A stretch of 64,000 nt of DNA from Hydromicrobium sp964517765 (GCA_964517765.1 CAZFEN010000005.1:1-64000); one strand, 5' to 3'. Counted from the first letter of the stretch, positions 25,809 through 35,541 are shown. Program-made: numbers and translations. Notes: generated from the sequence alone by a model not told the origin.

Positions 25809-26840
25809 ATGCTATATAAAGTCATGGATAAAAGCGTATATCAGGATTTTATAAAAGCTCTTATTTCCAATTATGAATTTGTAGGTCCCGTAAGAAAAGA
25901 TAAGTCGGTACATGATTTTGTTCCGATCAAAGATATTTCGGAACTGGATACTAATTATACGAAGACAACCATTCCTCCGGCAAAAAAATTATTATTTTTT
26001 CCGGCAGAGAAGCTGGTTAATTATGAAATCGGAAAAACAATTGATATAAAACCTGTAGTGGAGAGCAGAGAAAAGATCCTCTTTGGAATAAATGCCTGGG
26101 ATATAAATGGAATGAATTTTTTAGATGAGTTGTTTACTACGGATTTTATCGATGAGAACTATATTTCAAAAAGAAAAAACCTTATAGTGATCGGAATGGA
26201 TAGTCAACCGACTGAAACAAATTTTTCTCCCAGTATGGGTGCGGATTATGCAAAGAGCGGTTTTGATATATATCTTACTGAGCTTAATGATAAATATTTT
26301 TTAAGGATCGATACCGCGAGAGGAAATGAGATTATACAGAAATATGCTAAAGTCAGCGATGCCACGGCCGATGATTTTAAAGAGTATAATAAGTATCTGG
26401 ACGATTATCGTATGAAATTTAAACTTAATGTTGATATTAAAAATTTTTACGACAATTTCGAATTGATTTACAATGATGAGGAATTCTGGAAGAAAGTTGC
26501 AAAAGACTGCTACAGCTGCGGATCATGCAACCTTGTCTGTCCCACCTGTTTTTGCTTCAATGTAAAAGATGATATGGAACTTAATTTGAAAGAGGGAAAT
26601 AAAATCAGAGAGTGGGATTCATGCATGATACCGGAATATGGACTGGTGGCAGGCGGCCATAATTTCAGGCCCAATAAAGAAAACAGGCTAAAGCAGAGAT
26701 ACAGATGCAAACTTAAAACTTTTGTCGATAAGTTTGGTAAATATTCATGTGTCGGCTGTGGAAGGTGCATAGAAACATGTCTGGCCAAAATTAATATTGC
26801 AGAAGATATAAATTCGGTAAAGAGAGAGGTGAGCGTATAA
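25809..26840 (+). CDS. hydB: Group 3b [NiFe]-hydrogenase, iron-sulfur beta subunit
   Basis: The 343-residue protein carries two ferredoxin-type [4Fe-4S] clusters near the C-terminus: CYSCGSCNLVCPTCFCF and CVGCGRCIETC. Gene order beta-gamma-delta-alpha matches the Pyrococcus sulfhydrogenase hydBGDA. It links the gamma flavoprotein to the small subunit. ATG 25809 is selected because GGAAGGAG lies just upstream; the frame extends about 100 bases further but crosses the promoter. The next gene starts immediately after the stop, indicating tight coupling. Confidence 0.9.
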   Translation: MLYKVMDKSVYQDFIKALISNYEFVGPVRKDKSVHDFVPIKDISELDTNYTKTTIPPAKKLLFFPAEKLVNYEIGKTIDIKPVVESREKILFGINAWDINGMNFLDELFTTDFIDENYISKRKNLIVIGMDSQPTETNFSPSMGADYAKSGFDIYLTELNDKYFLRIDTARGNEIIQKYAKVSDATADDFKEYNKYLDDYRMKFKLNVDIKNFYDNFELIYNDEEFWKKVAKDCYSCGSCNLVCPTCFCFNVKDDMELNLKEGNKIREWDSCMIPEYGLVAGGHNFRPNKENRLKQRYRCKLKTFVDKFGKYSCVGCGRCIETCLAKINIAEDINSVKREVSV

Positions 26841-27698
26841 ATGGTTTTGAAAGCAAAAGAAGAAAATAAAAATTCCATATATGTTCCCGATATTGCCCGA
26901 ATAAGCCGTATAGAAAAAGTAAGTCCCACCGAAAAATTATTTAATATTGCTTTTGAGGATGAAGAAAAACAAAATAATTTTAAATTCCTACCCGGTCAAT
27001 TTATAGAGCTCACCATATTCGGATTAGGGGAGGCGCCTTTCTGTCTAGCATCAAACCCAAATAACAGAGAATTTTTTGAGCTCTGTGTAAGAAATGCCGG
27101 TAATGTCTCCGGTGCCCTTCACAGAATGGAAGAAGGTTCTAAGATCGGTATCAGAGGTCCTTTCGGAAGAGGATATTTCCCATTTGAAAAGATGAGAAAT
27201 CATAATGTCCTTTTGATTGCCGGAGGTCTGGGATTGGTACCGTTAATGTCGCTAATAAAATATATAATGCAATACAGGGAATATTATAAAGAAATAATGA
27301 TAATATACGGTGCAGTTAATCCTGATAGTATTTTATTTAAAAATGATATTGGGTACTGGAGTAACCGCAGTGATATCTCAATCTGTATTTCTGTGGATAA
27401 TCCTGATGATAAATGGACCGGAGAAATCGGAGTATGTACCAAGCTCATACCAAGAGTGAATTTTCCACCCGAAGACACTTATGTCGTGGTTTGCGGGCCT
27501 CCTGTCATGTATAAGTACGTGATTATGGAATTGGAAAAGAAAAACTTTAAACCCGAAAATATTTACCTTTCGCTGGAGAGGAGAATGGAATGCGGAGTTG
27601 GAAAATGCAACCACTGTCATATTGGCAATAAACTGGTATGCGTTGATGGTCCTGTATTCAGTCTATGGGAAATAATGAATTTGAAGGAGGCAATATAA
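26841..27698 (+). CDS. hydG: Group 3b [NiFe]-hydrogenase, FAD/NAD(P)-binding gamma subunit
   Basis: The 285-residue ferredoxin-NADP reductase-like protein has an FAD-binding domain (LPGQFIELTIFG and APFCLASNP) and an NAD(P)-binding domain starting at LLIAGGLGLVPLMSLI. A C-terminal [2Fe-2S] ligand set lies in CGVGKCNHC plus a later cysteine. It passes electrons between NAD(P)(H) and the iron-sulfur chain of the hydrogenase. The start abuts the hydB stop, and its stop TAA overlaps the ATG of the small subunit gene (TAATG). Confidence 0.93.
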   Translation: MVLKAKEENKNSIYVPDIARISRIEKVSPTEKLFNIAFEDEEKQNNFKFLPGQFIELTIFGLGEAPFCLASNPNNREFFELCVRNAGNVSGALHRMEEGSKIGIRGPFGRGYFPFEKMRNHNVLLIAGGLGLVPLMSLIKYIMQYREYYKEIMIIYGAVNPDSILFKNDIGYWSNRSDISICISVDNPDDKWTGEIGVCTKLIPRVNFPPEDTYVVVCGPPVMYKYVIMELEKKNFKPENIYLSLERRMECGVGKCNHCHIGNKLVCVDGPVFSLWEIMNLKEAI

Positions 27699-28477
27699 TG
27701 AGTAAGCCAAAAGTAGGAGTATTCGGATTTACCGGATGCGGCGGATGCCAACTGGAAATATTAAATCTTGAAGACCAATTACTGGATCTTGTAAATGCAG
27801 TTGAAATTGTCCATTTTACGGAAGCCATTACCGAGCACAGCGATAATTATGAAATCGCCCTTGTGGAAGGTTCCATATCCACCGAGCATGGTGTTGAAAG
27901 AATAAAAAAAATAGGCGATATTGCAAAGATAATAGTGGCAGTTGGAGCATGCGCGGTATCGGGCGGATTGAATTGTCTAAAAAATTTATATGGTCTTGAA
28001 AGAGCCAAAGAGTTGGTATATGGGGATAAGAAGGATTGGATAGATTCCATTGAGGTAAAACCCATTGACCAGTATGTGAAAGTCGACTATTATGCGAGGG
28101 GCTGTCCTCCTAACAGGTTCGAGATAGTGAATATAATAAAATCCCTTATTGTGGGTAAAAAACCTGAGATACCTGACTATCCGGTCTGCGTCGAATGCAA
28201 AAGAAATGGTAATACATGCGTATATGAACTGGGAATAACCTGTATGGGTCCCATCACAAGAGCGGGCTGTAATTCCAGATGTCCCAATAGTGTTTCAGGT
28301 TGCGAAGCCTGCAGGGGAATAATAGATGATCCGAATGTAAATGCCCAGAAAGATCTGCTCGCAAAATATGGACTCACGGTTGAGGATATAATGGAGGGAT
28401 TCAACCTTTATAATGCCTGCAAAGGAAAAACTATAGAGAAAGATAAAAATAATAATATTTCCGGAGGTTTATCATAA
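27698..28477 (+). CDS. hydD: Group 3b [NiFe]-hydrogenase, small (delta) subunit
   Basis: The 259-residue small subunit carries iron-sulfur clusters next to the active site. GFTGCGGCQLEI gives the proximal-cluster cysteines, VGACAVSGG and RGCPPN the following conserved blocks, and the cysteine-rich C-terminus the remaining clusters. There is no twin-arginine signal, so the enzyme is cytoplasmic, as expected for group 3. ATG 27698 is chosen over an earlier in-frame codon because AAGGAGG lies immediately upstream. The stop overlaps the start of the large subunit. Confidence 0.93.
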   Translation: MSKPKVGVFGFTGCGGCQLEILNLEDQLLDLVNAVEIVHFTEAITEHSDNYEIALVEGSISTEHGVERIKKIGDIAKIIVAVGACAVSGGLNCLKNLYGLERAKELVYGDKKDWIDSIEVKPIDQYVKVDYYARGCPPNRFEIVNIIKSLIVGKKPEIPDYPVCVECKRNGNTCVYELGITCMGPITRAGCNSRCPNSVSGCEACRGIIDDPNVNAQKDLLAKYGLTVEDIMEGFNLYNACKGKTIEKDKNNNISGGLS

Positions 28478-29778
28478 TGGCCAAGAATTTAAATGTGAAG
28501 ATCTCACCGGTATCAAGAGTAGAGGGTCACGGTGATTTGATAATAAATATAAAAGATAAAAAGGTGGAGCAGTTGACATTTAGAATACCGGAATCGCCCA
28601 GATTTTTTGAAGCAATGATGGTCGGGCGGAAGTATGACGAACCATCTCATATTGCTTCAAGGATTTGCGGGATTTGTTCGGTTGCTCATACCTGTGCATC
28701 GATTAAAGCTACCGAGAAAGCATTGGGTATAATCCCATCCCCGCAAACCATAAGCTTGAGAAAACTTGTATATCACCATGAAAATGTCCAGAGCAATGTG
28801 CTGCATGTTTATTTTCTGGCTGCCCCTGATTTTTTTGGTGTCGGCAGTGTGATCCCGCTGGTAGAAACACATCCCGAAGTAGTAAATATTGCTCTGAGAA
28901 CAAAAAAGATGGCAAATGACATGATCAGAATAATTGGAGGCAGAGCTGTCCATCCGATAAGGATAGTAGTCGGTGGGTTTACCAAGCTGCCCACGGAAGA
29001 AGAAATGGTGCAGATGAAAGAGATGCTCCAGGGAAGTTATCCGGATTTTGAAGAAACTCTTGGTGTGCTAAAGACTCTGAATATTCCTGATTTCGAAAGA
29101 GAAACAGAATATATTTCTATAAACGATCCGGTTGATTATGCACTTTATAACGGCAATATAAAATCATCAGATGGCTGGGAGATCGATGACCAGAACTATC
29201 TGGATAAAATAAATGAAAAAATAGTCCAGCACTCGACTTCAAAACATTGCTGGGCAAGCAGGGATGCATTCATGGTCGGTGCTCTTGCCAGATTTAACAA
29301 CAATCACGATAAGCTTACGGATAATGCCAAAAGATATGCCGAAGAACTTGGGCTTAAAGCGCCCTGTTATAATCCATTTATGAACAATATCGCACAATTT
29401 GTCGAGATTATTCATAGTGTCGACGACAGTATAAGGTTAATAGATGAAATCCTGGAAGAGGGTATCGATAAAGATAAAGCTATGGTAGATATCATTCCAA
29501 GAGCAGGCCGTGGTGTGGGAGTAGTAGAAGCTCCGAGGGGTTTGCTTATTCATGATTATACTTATAACGACAGGGGCAGAGTGGAAAAAGCTAATATGAT
29601 AATCCCTACGGGAATGAATTATGCAAATATAGAGAAAGATATGGATGCAATGGTTCCGACTGTAATCGATAAAAGCGAGGATGAAATCAGACTGGCCTGC
29701 GAGATGCTGATAAGAGCTTATGACCCATGTATATCCTGTTCGACACATTTTCTGAATGTCAAATTAATAAATAAATAG
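28477..29778 (+). CDS. hydA: Group 3b [NiFe]-hydrogenase, large (alpha) subunit
   Basis: The 433-residue catalytic subunit has the two cysteine pairs that bind the Ni-Fe centre: RICGICSVAH (N-terminal) and DPCISCSTH (C-terminal). A nine-residue tail follows the final histidine and should be cut off after nickel insertion, consistent with the protease gene next door. The absence of long extensions and the four-subunit order indicate the bidirectional cytoplasmic group 3b type. In vivo it probably oxidises NADPH with H2 release, or the reverse; sulfur reduction is a side activity known in archaeal relatives. Confidence 0.95.
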   Translation: MAKNLNVKISPVSRVEGHGDLIINIKDKKVEQLTFRIPESPRFFEAMMVGRKYDEPSHIASRICGICSVAHTCASIKATEKALGIIPSPQTISLRKLVYHHENVQSNVLHVYFLAAPDFFGVGSVIPLVETHPEVVNIALRTKKMANDMIRIIGGRAVHPIRIVVGGFTKLPTEEEMVQMKEMLQGSYPDFEETLGVLKTLNIPDFERETEYISINDPVDYALYNGNIKSSDGWEIDDQNYLDKINEKIVQHSTSKHCWASRDAFMVGALARFNNNHDKLTDNAKRYAEELGLKAPCYNPFMNNIAQFVEIIHSVDDSIRLIDEILEEGIDKDKAMVDIIPRAGRGVGVVEAPRGLLIHDYTYNDRGRVEKANMIIPTGMNYANIEKDMDAMVPTVIDKSEDEIRLACEMLIRAYDPCISCSTHFLNVKLINK

Positions 29779-29807
29779 AATCTATTGCTTTTAAATTACT
29801 GATTATC

Positions 29808-30311
29808 ATGATTTCTTCCGGTAAAAAAATCTCAAAAGAAAAGGGTTATGGTTGGACAAATATTAGAATCGTTGGTTTTGGAAATAAGTTCAGATCTGAT
29901 GATGGAATAGGTATCAGAGTGATAAAAGAACTGGAAAAATTGGAATTTTTTAAGGATATAGAGATTATTGACGGGGGAACATCAGGGATCGATCTTGTTT
30001 TTTGGGCAAAAAACTGCGAAAAAATAATAATAATAGATGCCGTAGATACCGGAGAGAAAATCGGAGACGTTGTAAATATAAAGGTTGACGATATCGAAGA
30101 ATTTGTAAGGAAGGATTATAGGAGCCTTTCTCTCCATGATCTTAATCTTGCGGATGTTTTAAAACTTATAAAAGCATTAAAAATAAATACCAGTATATCA
30201 ATAATAGGCATTAAACCAAAGAGTATAGATTTTGGCGATAAGCTGTCACCTGAGGTAGAAAGAAAAATTCCTGCGATAATATCGGAAATTAAAAAAGAGA
30301 CTCATAAATAA
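29808..30311 (+). CDS. Hydrogenase maturation protease (HycI/HoxW family)
   Basis: This 167-residue endopeptidase removes the C-terminal tail of the hydrogenase large subunit once nickel is bound. Visible marks are GFGNKFRSDDGIGIRVI (with the first metal-sensing acidic residue), DGGTSGIDLV, IIIDAVDTG and LSLHDLNLADVLK (histidine). It follows the large subunit gene by 29 bp. No ribosome binding site is obvious before the ATG. Confidence 0.9.
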   Translation: MISSGKKISKEKGYGWTNIRIVGFGNKFRSDDGIGIRVIKELEKLEFFKDIEIIDGGTSGIDLVFWAKNCEKIIIIDAVDTGEKIGDVVNIKVDDIEEFVRKDYRSLSLHDLNLADVLKLIKALKINTSISIIGIKPKSIDFGDKLSPEVERKIPAIISEIKKETHK

Positions 30312-30360
30312 TCCGATATTAAATTTTAAAAAATCCTTTTTAAAAATCATCATATTTATA

Positions 30361-30389
30361 TTGTAACAATTGACGCATACAATTATAAT
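30361..30389 (+). promoter_or_regulatory. Promoter of the small hypothetical gene after the hydrogenase operon
   Basis: TTGTAA (30361-30366), 17 bp, TATAAT (30384-30389), followed 40 bases later by the ATG with AAGGAGGATC before it. Confidence 0.5.
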
Positions 30390-30428
30390 AAGAATAAAAA
30401 ATCAAGTAGTTTTTTAAGGAGGATCATT

Positions 30429-30692
30429 ATGTTTAAAGAAATAGAAGATTTGAGAGGGACCTGTGAAAATATAATCAAAAAATCCGAAAGTATAAGAAAT
30501 CTGGCAAAAGACATGGTAAATCTTATAAATGAAATAAAAACCGGAGTAAAGCAGGAAGATGCTGTAGAAATGACACTTGCGGTAAGAAAAGAACTGGCAA
30601 ATATATTTATCTTAAACTCCAATATTGAAGATAATTTTAAAATACTTCAGAAAATATTCAAATCTATAAAGAATCTAAATAAAATACAGTAA
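30429..30692 (+). CDS. Small helical hypothetical protein
   Basis: The family is not recognised. The 87-residue product is charged, rich in Lys, Glu and Ile, has no cysteine beyond Cys16, and looks wholly alpha-helical, possibly a coiled coil. AAGGAGG at ideal spacing and its own promoter argue that it is expressed. It sits between the hydrogenase structural operon and the convergent hypE. It is not HypA, because the zinc cysteines are missing. Confidence 0.6.
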   Translation: MFKEIEDLRGTCENIIKKSESIRNLAKDMVNLINEIKTGVKQEDAVEMTLAVRKELANIFILNSNIEDNFKILQKIFKSIKNLNKIQ

Positions 30693-30767
30693 GAACTTAT
30701 CTTTTATTTTTATTGAATTACTATTTTTTATGGAAGCGTTAATATAACCAGCAATATTATTTGAAAT

Positions 30768-31853
30768 CTAGCATATCCTTGGAAGCTGTTCGCAATATTG
30801 AAGGTCAAGTGTTCTTATGGTGCCAAGTCTTGTGATTAAAAAGATATTGCCTTTATCATTTTTTTTACCGATCATACTCTTTTCATATTTTTCAGTTACT
30901 TCTCCTATGATCCGGCTGTCTTTTCCATATTTATTCTTTTTCATAGCATCAAGCACTCTATCGGCATCATTTTTATCTGAAAAAACAATCATCTTTCCTT
31001 CATTGGCGATATAGAGGGGATCCAATCCGAGAAACTGACAGATTCCCCATACTTCTTTTTTGATTGGAATTTCATTCTCGTATATTTTGATACTATACCC
31101 GGATGCTCCGGACATTTCGAATAGTATCGATGCCAGTCCTCCTCTGGTAACATCTCTCAGTGCATGGATTTTTTTGGATACTAAAAGTATATCTCTGACA
31201 AGTGAGGAAAGGGGGGCGCAGTCGCTTTTAATGCTGCTTTTGAAGTTGAATTCTTTTCTGCTGCTGAGAATAGCTATCCCATGTTCGGCAATTCCTCCGT
31301 TAATCAAAATTTTATCTCCTGCTTCGATTCTGCGGGGGAAAAGGTCAATACTATTATTGATGATTCCTATACCTGATGTATTTATGAAGATTTTATCTGC
31401 ACTTCCTTTTCCCACTACCTTGGTATCACCGGTAACTATTCTTAAATCATTATCATTTACTGTATTTTTTATTGAAGAAAGTATCTTTTTAAAATCCGAA
31501 ACCGGAAAACCTTCTTCGAGGATGAAAGAGAGACTCAGAGCAATGGGAATACATCCGGTGGTCACAAGATCATTTATGGTACCGCATATGCTTAATTTAC
31601 CAATATCACCACCCGGAAAGAATATAGGATCCACCACAAAGCTATCGGTAGTATAGGCGATCTTTTTACCACTGAAGTTAATGACCGCACTATCTTCAAG
31701 CTTATTTAAGATTTCATTTCCGAAATATCCGAGAAGAAGGTTGCTTATGAGTTCCCCGGTTTTGATTCCACCATCACCATGTGAAAGCTGGATTATTTTA
31801 TCATCGAATCTTTTATCTATCTTTTTATTCTGGCTGTTTTTTTCTGCTCTCAT
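30768..31853 (-). CDS. hypE: Hydrogenase maturation protein HypE
   Basis: The 361-residue PurM/SelD-like ATPase dehydrates the thiocarboxamide on its own C-terminal cysteine to make the cyanide ligands of the Ni-Fe centre. LSHGDGG starts the core, followed by TTDSFVVDPIFFPGGDIG and the C-terminal tail PRIC ending in the essential cysteine. LRDVTRGGLASILFE is the conserved ATP-site helix. It is last in the hypF-hypC-hypD-hypE minus-strand operon, 14 bp behind hypD. Confidence 0.95.
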   Translation of the reverse strand: MRAEKNSQNKKIDKRFDDKIIQLSHGDGGIKTGELISNLLLGYFGNEILNKLEDSAVINFSGKKIAYTTDSFVVDPIFFPGGDIGKLSICGTINDLVTTGCIPIALSLSFILEEGFPVSDFKKILSSIKNTVNDNDLRIVTGDTKVVGKGSADKIFINTSGIGIINNSIDLFPRRIEAGDKILINGGIAEHGIAILSSRKEFNFKSSIKSDCAPLSSLVRDILLVSKKIHALRDVTRGGLASILFEMSGASGYSIKIYENEIPIKKEVWGICQFLGLDPLYIANEGKMIVFSDKNDADRVLDAMKKNKYGKDSRIIGEVTEKYEKSMIGKKNDKGNIFLITRLGTIRTLDLQYCEQLPRIC

Positions 31854-31867
31854 ATGAATTTTAAATG

Positions 31868-32950
31868 TCAGACTTTGATATTTTTATATTTTCTTTCATA
31901 TTTATAATAGGCTGCACACGACCCCTCGCTTGATACCATACATGGCCCTACGGGGCTTTCAGGTCTACAGGTTTTTGAGAATAACCTGCATTCAAAAGGT
32001 TTCTTTATCCCCTTAAGGACATTTCCGCACTCGCAGCCTGCTGGTTCTGCGGATTTGATTTTTTTTACAGGGAACTGGGTTCTGGCATCGAATCTCAAAA
32101 ATTTCTCCTTTAATTTTAAACCGCTTCCTGAAATATTCCCCAGTCCTCTCCATATCGAATCGGATTTATCGAATATTTCATAAATAAATTTTACTGCTGC
32201 AGGATTTCCTTTTTTTTTAACGACTCTTTTGTATTGAATTTCGATTTCGGAAGTTTCTTTTTTTATCTGTTTCAGTATCATTACTATGGACTGAAGTATA
32301 TCTTCCGGTTCAAAACCGCTTATTACACAGGGTATTCCATATTTACTGGCTAAAAATCCGTAGGGTTCACTCCCAATAATAGCGGAGACATGTCCCGGGC
32401 ACAGAAAAGCATTTATTTTTATTTCTTTGTCGTTAGCCAATAGTTCAAGTGCTTCGGGTATAAGTTTATGAGTATTGAAAATATAAAAATTGCTGATTTT
32501 TTCAAGATATGCTCTTTTTACGATTATCGACGTAAGCGGAATGGTGGTCTCGAATCCGATTGCCAAAAATATCACTTTTCTGTCAGGATTTTTTCTGGCA
32601 AAATCAAGGGCATCTGCCGGTGAATAACATATATTTATATCTCTGCCTTCTGCTCTATTTAAATAAAGGCTGGACTCTGTTCCCGGCACTCTCAGCATAT
32701 CTCCAAAAGTAAACAGGGAGATTTCATACTGTTTCGTGATTTCCAGTATCCAGTCTATATCCACGGCAGGGGTGACACAGACAGGGCATCCGGGTCCGCT
32801 TATAAGATTTATGGTTTCAGGGATAAGCTGCCTTAATCCATATCTTGATATGGTCATGGTGTGGGTCCCGCAGACTTCCATTATATTTATCCTGTGAACG
32901 GGTTTATTACTCGTTAAGGATAAAGTAAGTTCCTTAATGCTGCTGTTCAT
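31868..32950 (-). CDS. hypD: Hydrogenase maturation protein HypD
   Basis: The 360-residue iron-sulfur protein forms with HypC the scaffold on which Fe(CN)2CO is built. EVCGTHTM, SGPGCPVCVTP, FLAIGFETT and the cysteine-rich C-terminus (ECGNVLKGIKKPFECRLF, then SPVGPCMVSSEGSC) are its landmarks. The start at 32950 is preferred since GGAAGG lies nine bases upstream and the overlap with hypC is then only 17 bases. An earlier ATG at 32989 would add 13 residues. Confidence 0.93.
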   Translation of the reverse strand: MNSSIKELTLSLTSNKPVHRINIMEVCGTHTMTISRYGLRQLIPETINLISGPGCPVCVTPAVDIDWILEITKQYEISLFTFGDMLRVPGTESSLYLNRAEGRDINICYSPADALDFARKNPDRKVIFLAIGFETTIPLTSIIVKRAYLEKISNFYIFNTHKLIPEALELLANDKEIKINAFLCPGHVSAIIGSEPYGFLASKYGIPCVISGFEPEDILQSIVMILKQIKKETSEIEIQYKRVVKKKGNPAAVKFIYEIFDKSDSIWRGLGNISGSGLKLKEKFLRFDARTQFPVKKIKSAEPAGCECGNVLKGIKKPFECRLFSKTCRPESPVGPCMVSSEGSCAAYYKYERKYKNIKV

Positions 32951-33158
32951 CCAGGTATTCCTTCCAATAATTTTGTATGGATACTGCATCTTCTTTCTCT
33001 ATGATCTGTATTGCAAATCCGGCATGGACTATGACAAAATCTCCGATTCTGACCGCAGGAACCAGAGCGATATCGATTTCTTTTTTTACCCCAAGGGTTT
33101 CTACTACGGCTGTTTTTTTATTTATTTTAATTATCTTTGCTGGTATTGCCAGGCACAT
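32934..33158 (-). CDS. hypC: Hydrogenase maturation chaperone HypC
   Basis: This 74-residue chaperone begins MCLAIPAKI; Cys2, exposed after removal of methionine, carries the iron complex and contacts HypD and the hydrogenase large subunit. GDFVIVHAGFAI is the second family block. It starts three bases after the hypF stop and overlaps hypD, so the maturation proteins are translationally coupled. Confidence 0.94.
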   Translation of the reverse strand: MCLAIPAKIIKINKKTAVVETLGVKKEIDIALVPAVRIGDFVIVHAGFAIQIIEKEDAVSIQNYWKEYLDEQQH

Positions 33159-33161
33159 GAC

Positions 33162-35525
33162 TTACCTCTTTTTCTTTGAAGGTAAAATTTTCAAGGCCGA
33201 TATATAGATTTGTCCAAGAGAAATACCCCCATCATTTACAGAAACATTGAAATTTGAGTATACCTCAAAACCATCTTTCCTTAATATATCAAAACATCTT
33301 TTCAGGAGGAAGTTGTTTTGAAAAACTCCACCACTCAAACCAACCCTGTAAATTCCGCTTTTTTTTCTTATAATATTACTGATTTCAAGCACAGCCGATG
33401 CCAGTGTATTATGAAATCTGGTAGATATTTTATCTTTTGGTATTTTTTTTTGCAAATCTTCGAATATCTGTGAAAAAATATGATGATCGTCTATTAAATA
33501 TCTTCCATTTCTATAATCGATTTTTAAAGGATATTTTTCCTTAACTTTATAGTCAGTTATCATTTCAAGGTGTACTGCCGCCTCGCCTTCGAAACTTGAT
33601 ACATGGGTGCAATCAAGAACGGAACTCACGGCATCGAATAATCTCCCCATACTGGTAGTTATCGGGCTGTTAAATCCGGTTTCCATCTGTTTTTCGATAA
33701 CTTCAATTTCGAAATTTGATATTATTTTCTTATAAAAAGGTAGATTATCATATAAAAACCGGTAAAATTTGTTTTTACTGTACCCGTTAATCTTCCACAG
33801 ATGATACAGATAGGAAACAGCCATCCGGTAAGGTTTTTTTATGGATATTTCTCCTCCGGGAAGAATCTTTTCTTTTAAATGACCCACTCTTATAAAATTT
33901 AAATCCCGGTTTACCTTAAATATTTCGCTTCCCCAGATCTTTCCATCATCACCATAACCGGTCCCATCCCAGGCAAAACCAATTAAATTTTCATTTATAT
34001 CATTTTCGGCCATTACACTGGCAATGTGCGCCTTATGATGCTGAACTTCGATCCGGGTTTCTATATTTTTCAGTTTTGCAGCAAACTTTGTAGAAGCATA
34101 GGCAGGATGTTTATCATAAGCTATCGCATCTATTTTCTTGATATTAAAAAGTTTCCGATAATGGTTGAATGTAGAGTCGTAAAATTCGAGAGACCGGGTA
34201 TCATCAAGATCCCCGATATGCTGGCTTAAGATAGCATAATTCTTGACCAGGAGGCAGAAGGTATTTTTCTCATGGGCGCCTGCTGCAAAAACGACCTGCC
34301 TTCCGATATCTTTTTTAAGTTTTACCGGATATGGAGAATATCCTCTGGCTCTTCTTATTATCATCTCTCTATCGTCAAATATTTTTATGACCGAATCATC
34401 GAACCTGCAGTAAACATCCCGGTCATGCATCAAAAAATAATCACAGATGTCTTTCAATTTCTCAAATGCCTCCGCGTTTTCAGCTGCTATAGGTTCTTCG
34501 GATATATTTCCGCTGGTCATAATAAGGGGTATGTCTATATGGTCGAAAATCAAATGATGCAGCGGAGTATAGGGGAGCATTACTCCTTCATACCGGTTGT
34601 ATAACGAGACATAGTGAGATACCGGATAATTTCTGGTATTTTTTTCAAGGAGGACAATAGGGGCTCTGGGAGAGATGAGGCTCTCTATTTCTTTTTCATT
34701 TAGCCTGTAATATTTTTTTATATACTCGATATCTTTGACCATTATTGCAAATGGTTTTACAGGCCTTTTCTTTCTTTTCCTGAGTTCCATGACAGTATTA
34801 TTCGATAGGGCACTGCAGGCAATCTGAAATCCTCCAAGACCTTTCAAAGCAATAATTTTCCCCTGGCGCAGCAGTTCCGAAGAGGCGGATAGAATGTCTC
34901 GGGAATTTATTTCACTCCCTTTTCTATCAATGAGAAGTAATTTTGGGCCGCATTTTTTACAGGCGTTTGGTTGTGCGTGAAATCTCCTGTTTGCGGGATC
35001 ATTATATTCCGCGGAGCAATCTTTACACATCTGAAACTTATGCATGGTGGTATTAGGCCGATCGTAAGGCATTTCCTTTATTATGGTAAACCTGGGCCCG
35101 CAATTGGTACAGTTAGTAAAGGGATAATCGTGCCGGCGAGTGTCATCATTATTTCTTATATCATCAACACAGAGACTGCATGTGGCAATATCCGGAGATA
35201 CCAGCTGGAACCCTTCTTCGGTCTTCAGGCTTTTTCCTATTTCAAAATTCTTTAATTTCCGGAAAGGGGATTTTTCTGTCTTTATGCTTTCGATGATTGC
35301 AGCAGCAGGTTTATGCAATCTGATATTCGAAGAGAATTTTTCGGCTGTATCTTTATCCGGAACATTGATTAAGACGGTAACGCCTTCTGTGGTATTGGTT
35401 ACAGTTCCATTCAAATTATGTTGCTGCGCCAGCCTGTATATAAAAGGTCTGAAGCCCACTCCCTGGACGATGCCGGATATATTTATAGTAAAAGTCTTTA
35501 AATTGTTATGTTTACTGCCTGACAT
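33162..35525 (-). CDS. hypF: Carbamoyltransferase HypF
   Basis: The 787-residue enzyme makes the carbamoyl group from carbamoyl phosphate and transfers it to HypE. In order it has an acylphosphatase domain (SGIVQGVGFRPFIYRLA), two zinc fingers of CxxC-x18-CxxC type (CSLCVDD ... CTNCGPRF and CKDCSAEY ... CKKCGPK), a YrdC-like domain (ALKGLGGFQIAC) and a Kae1-like C-terminal domain with VQHHKAH and GLSGGVFQN. It leads the maturation operon. The -10 box lies 16 bp before the ATG and no Shine-Dalgarno is seen, so the leader is very short. Confidence 0.95.
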   Translation of the reverse strand: MSGSKHNNLKTFTINISGIVQGVGFRPFIYRLAQQHNLNGTVTNTTEGVTVLINVPDKDTAEKFSSNIRLHKPAAAIIESIKTEKSPFRKLKNFEIGKSLKTEEGFQLVSPDIATCSLCVDDIRNNDDTRRHDYPFTNCTNCGPRFTIIKEMPYDRPNTTMHKFQMCKDCSAEYNDPANRRFHAQPNACKKCGPKLLLIDRKGSEINSRDILSASSELLRQGKIIALKGLGGFQIACSALSNNTVMELRKRKKRPVKPFAIMVKDIEYIKKYYRLNEKEIESLISPRAPIVLLEKNTRNYPVSHYVSLYNRYEGVMLPYTPLHHLIFDHIDIPLIMTSGNISEEPIAAENAEAFEKLKDICDYFLMHDRDVYCRFDDSVIKIFDDREMIIRRARGYSPYPVKLKKDIGRQVVFAAGAHEKNTFCLLVKNYAILSQHIGDLDDTRSLEFYDSTFNHYRKLFNIKKIDAIAYDKHPAYASTKFAAKLKNIETRIEVQHHKAHIASVMAENDINENLIGFAWDGTGYGDDGKIWGSEIFKVNRDLNFIRVGHLKEKILPGGEISIKKPYRMAVSYLYHLWKINGYSKNKFYRFLYDNLPFYKKIISNFEIEVIEKQMETGFNSPITTSMGRLFDAVSSVLDCTHVSSFEGEAAVHLEMITDYKVKEKYPLKIDYRNGRYLIDDHHIFSQIFEDLQKKIPKDKISTRFHNTLASAVLEISNIIRKKSGIYRVGLSGGVFQNNFLLKRCFDILRKDGFEVYSNFNVSVNDGGISLGQIYISALKILPSKKKR

Positions 35526-35541
35526 ATTTTAAATCGTTGAT

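Noticed and set aside
30429..30692. The small gene as a missing hypA
   Set aside because: HypA needs an N-terminal MHE motif and two CxxC pairs; none is present.
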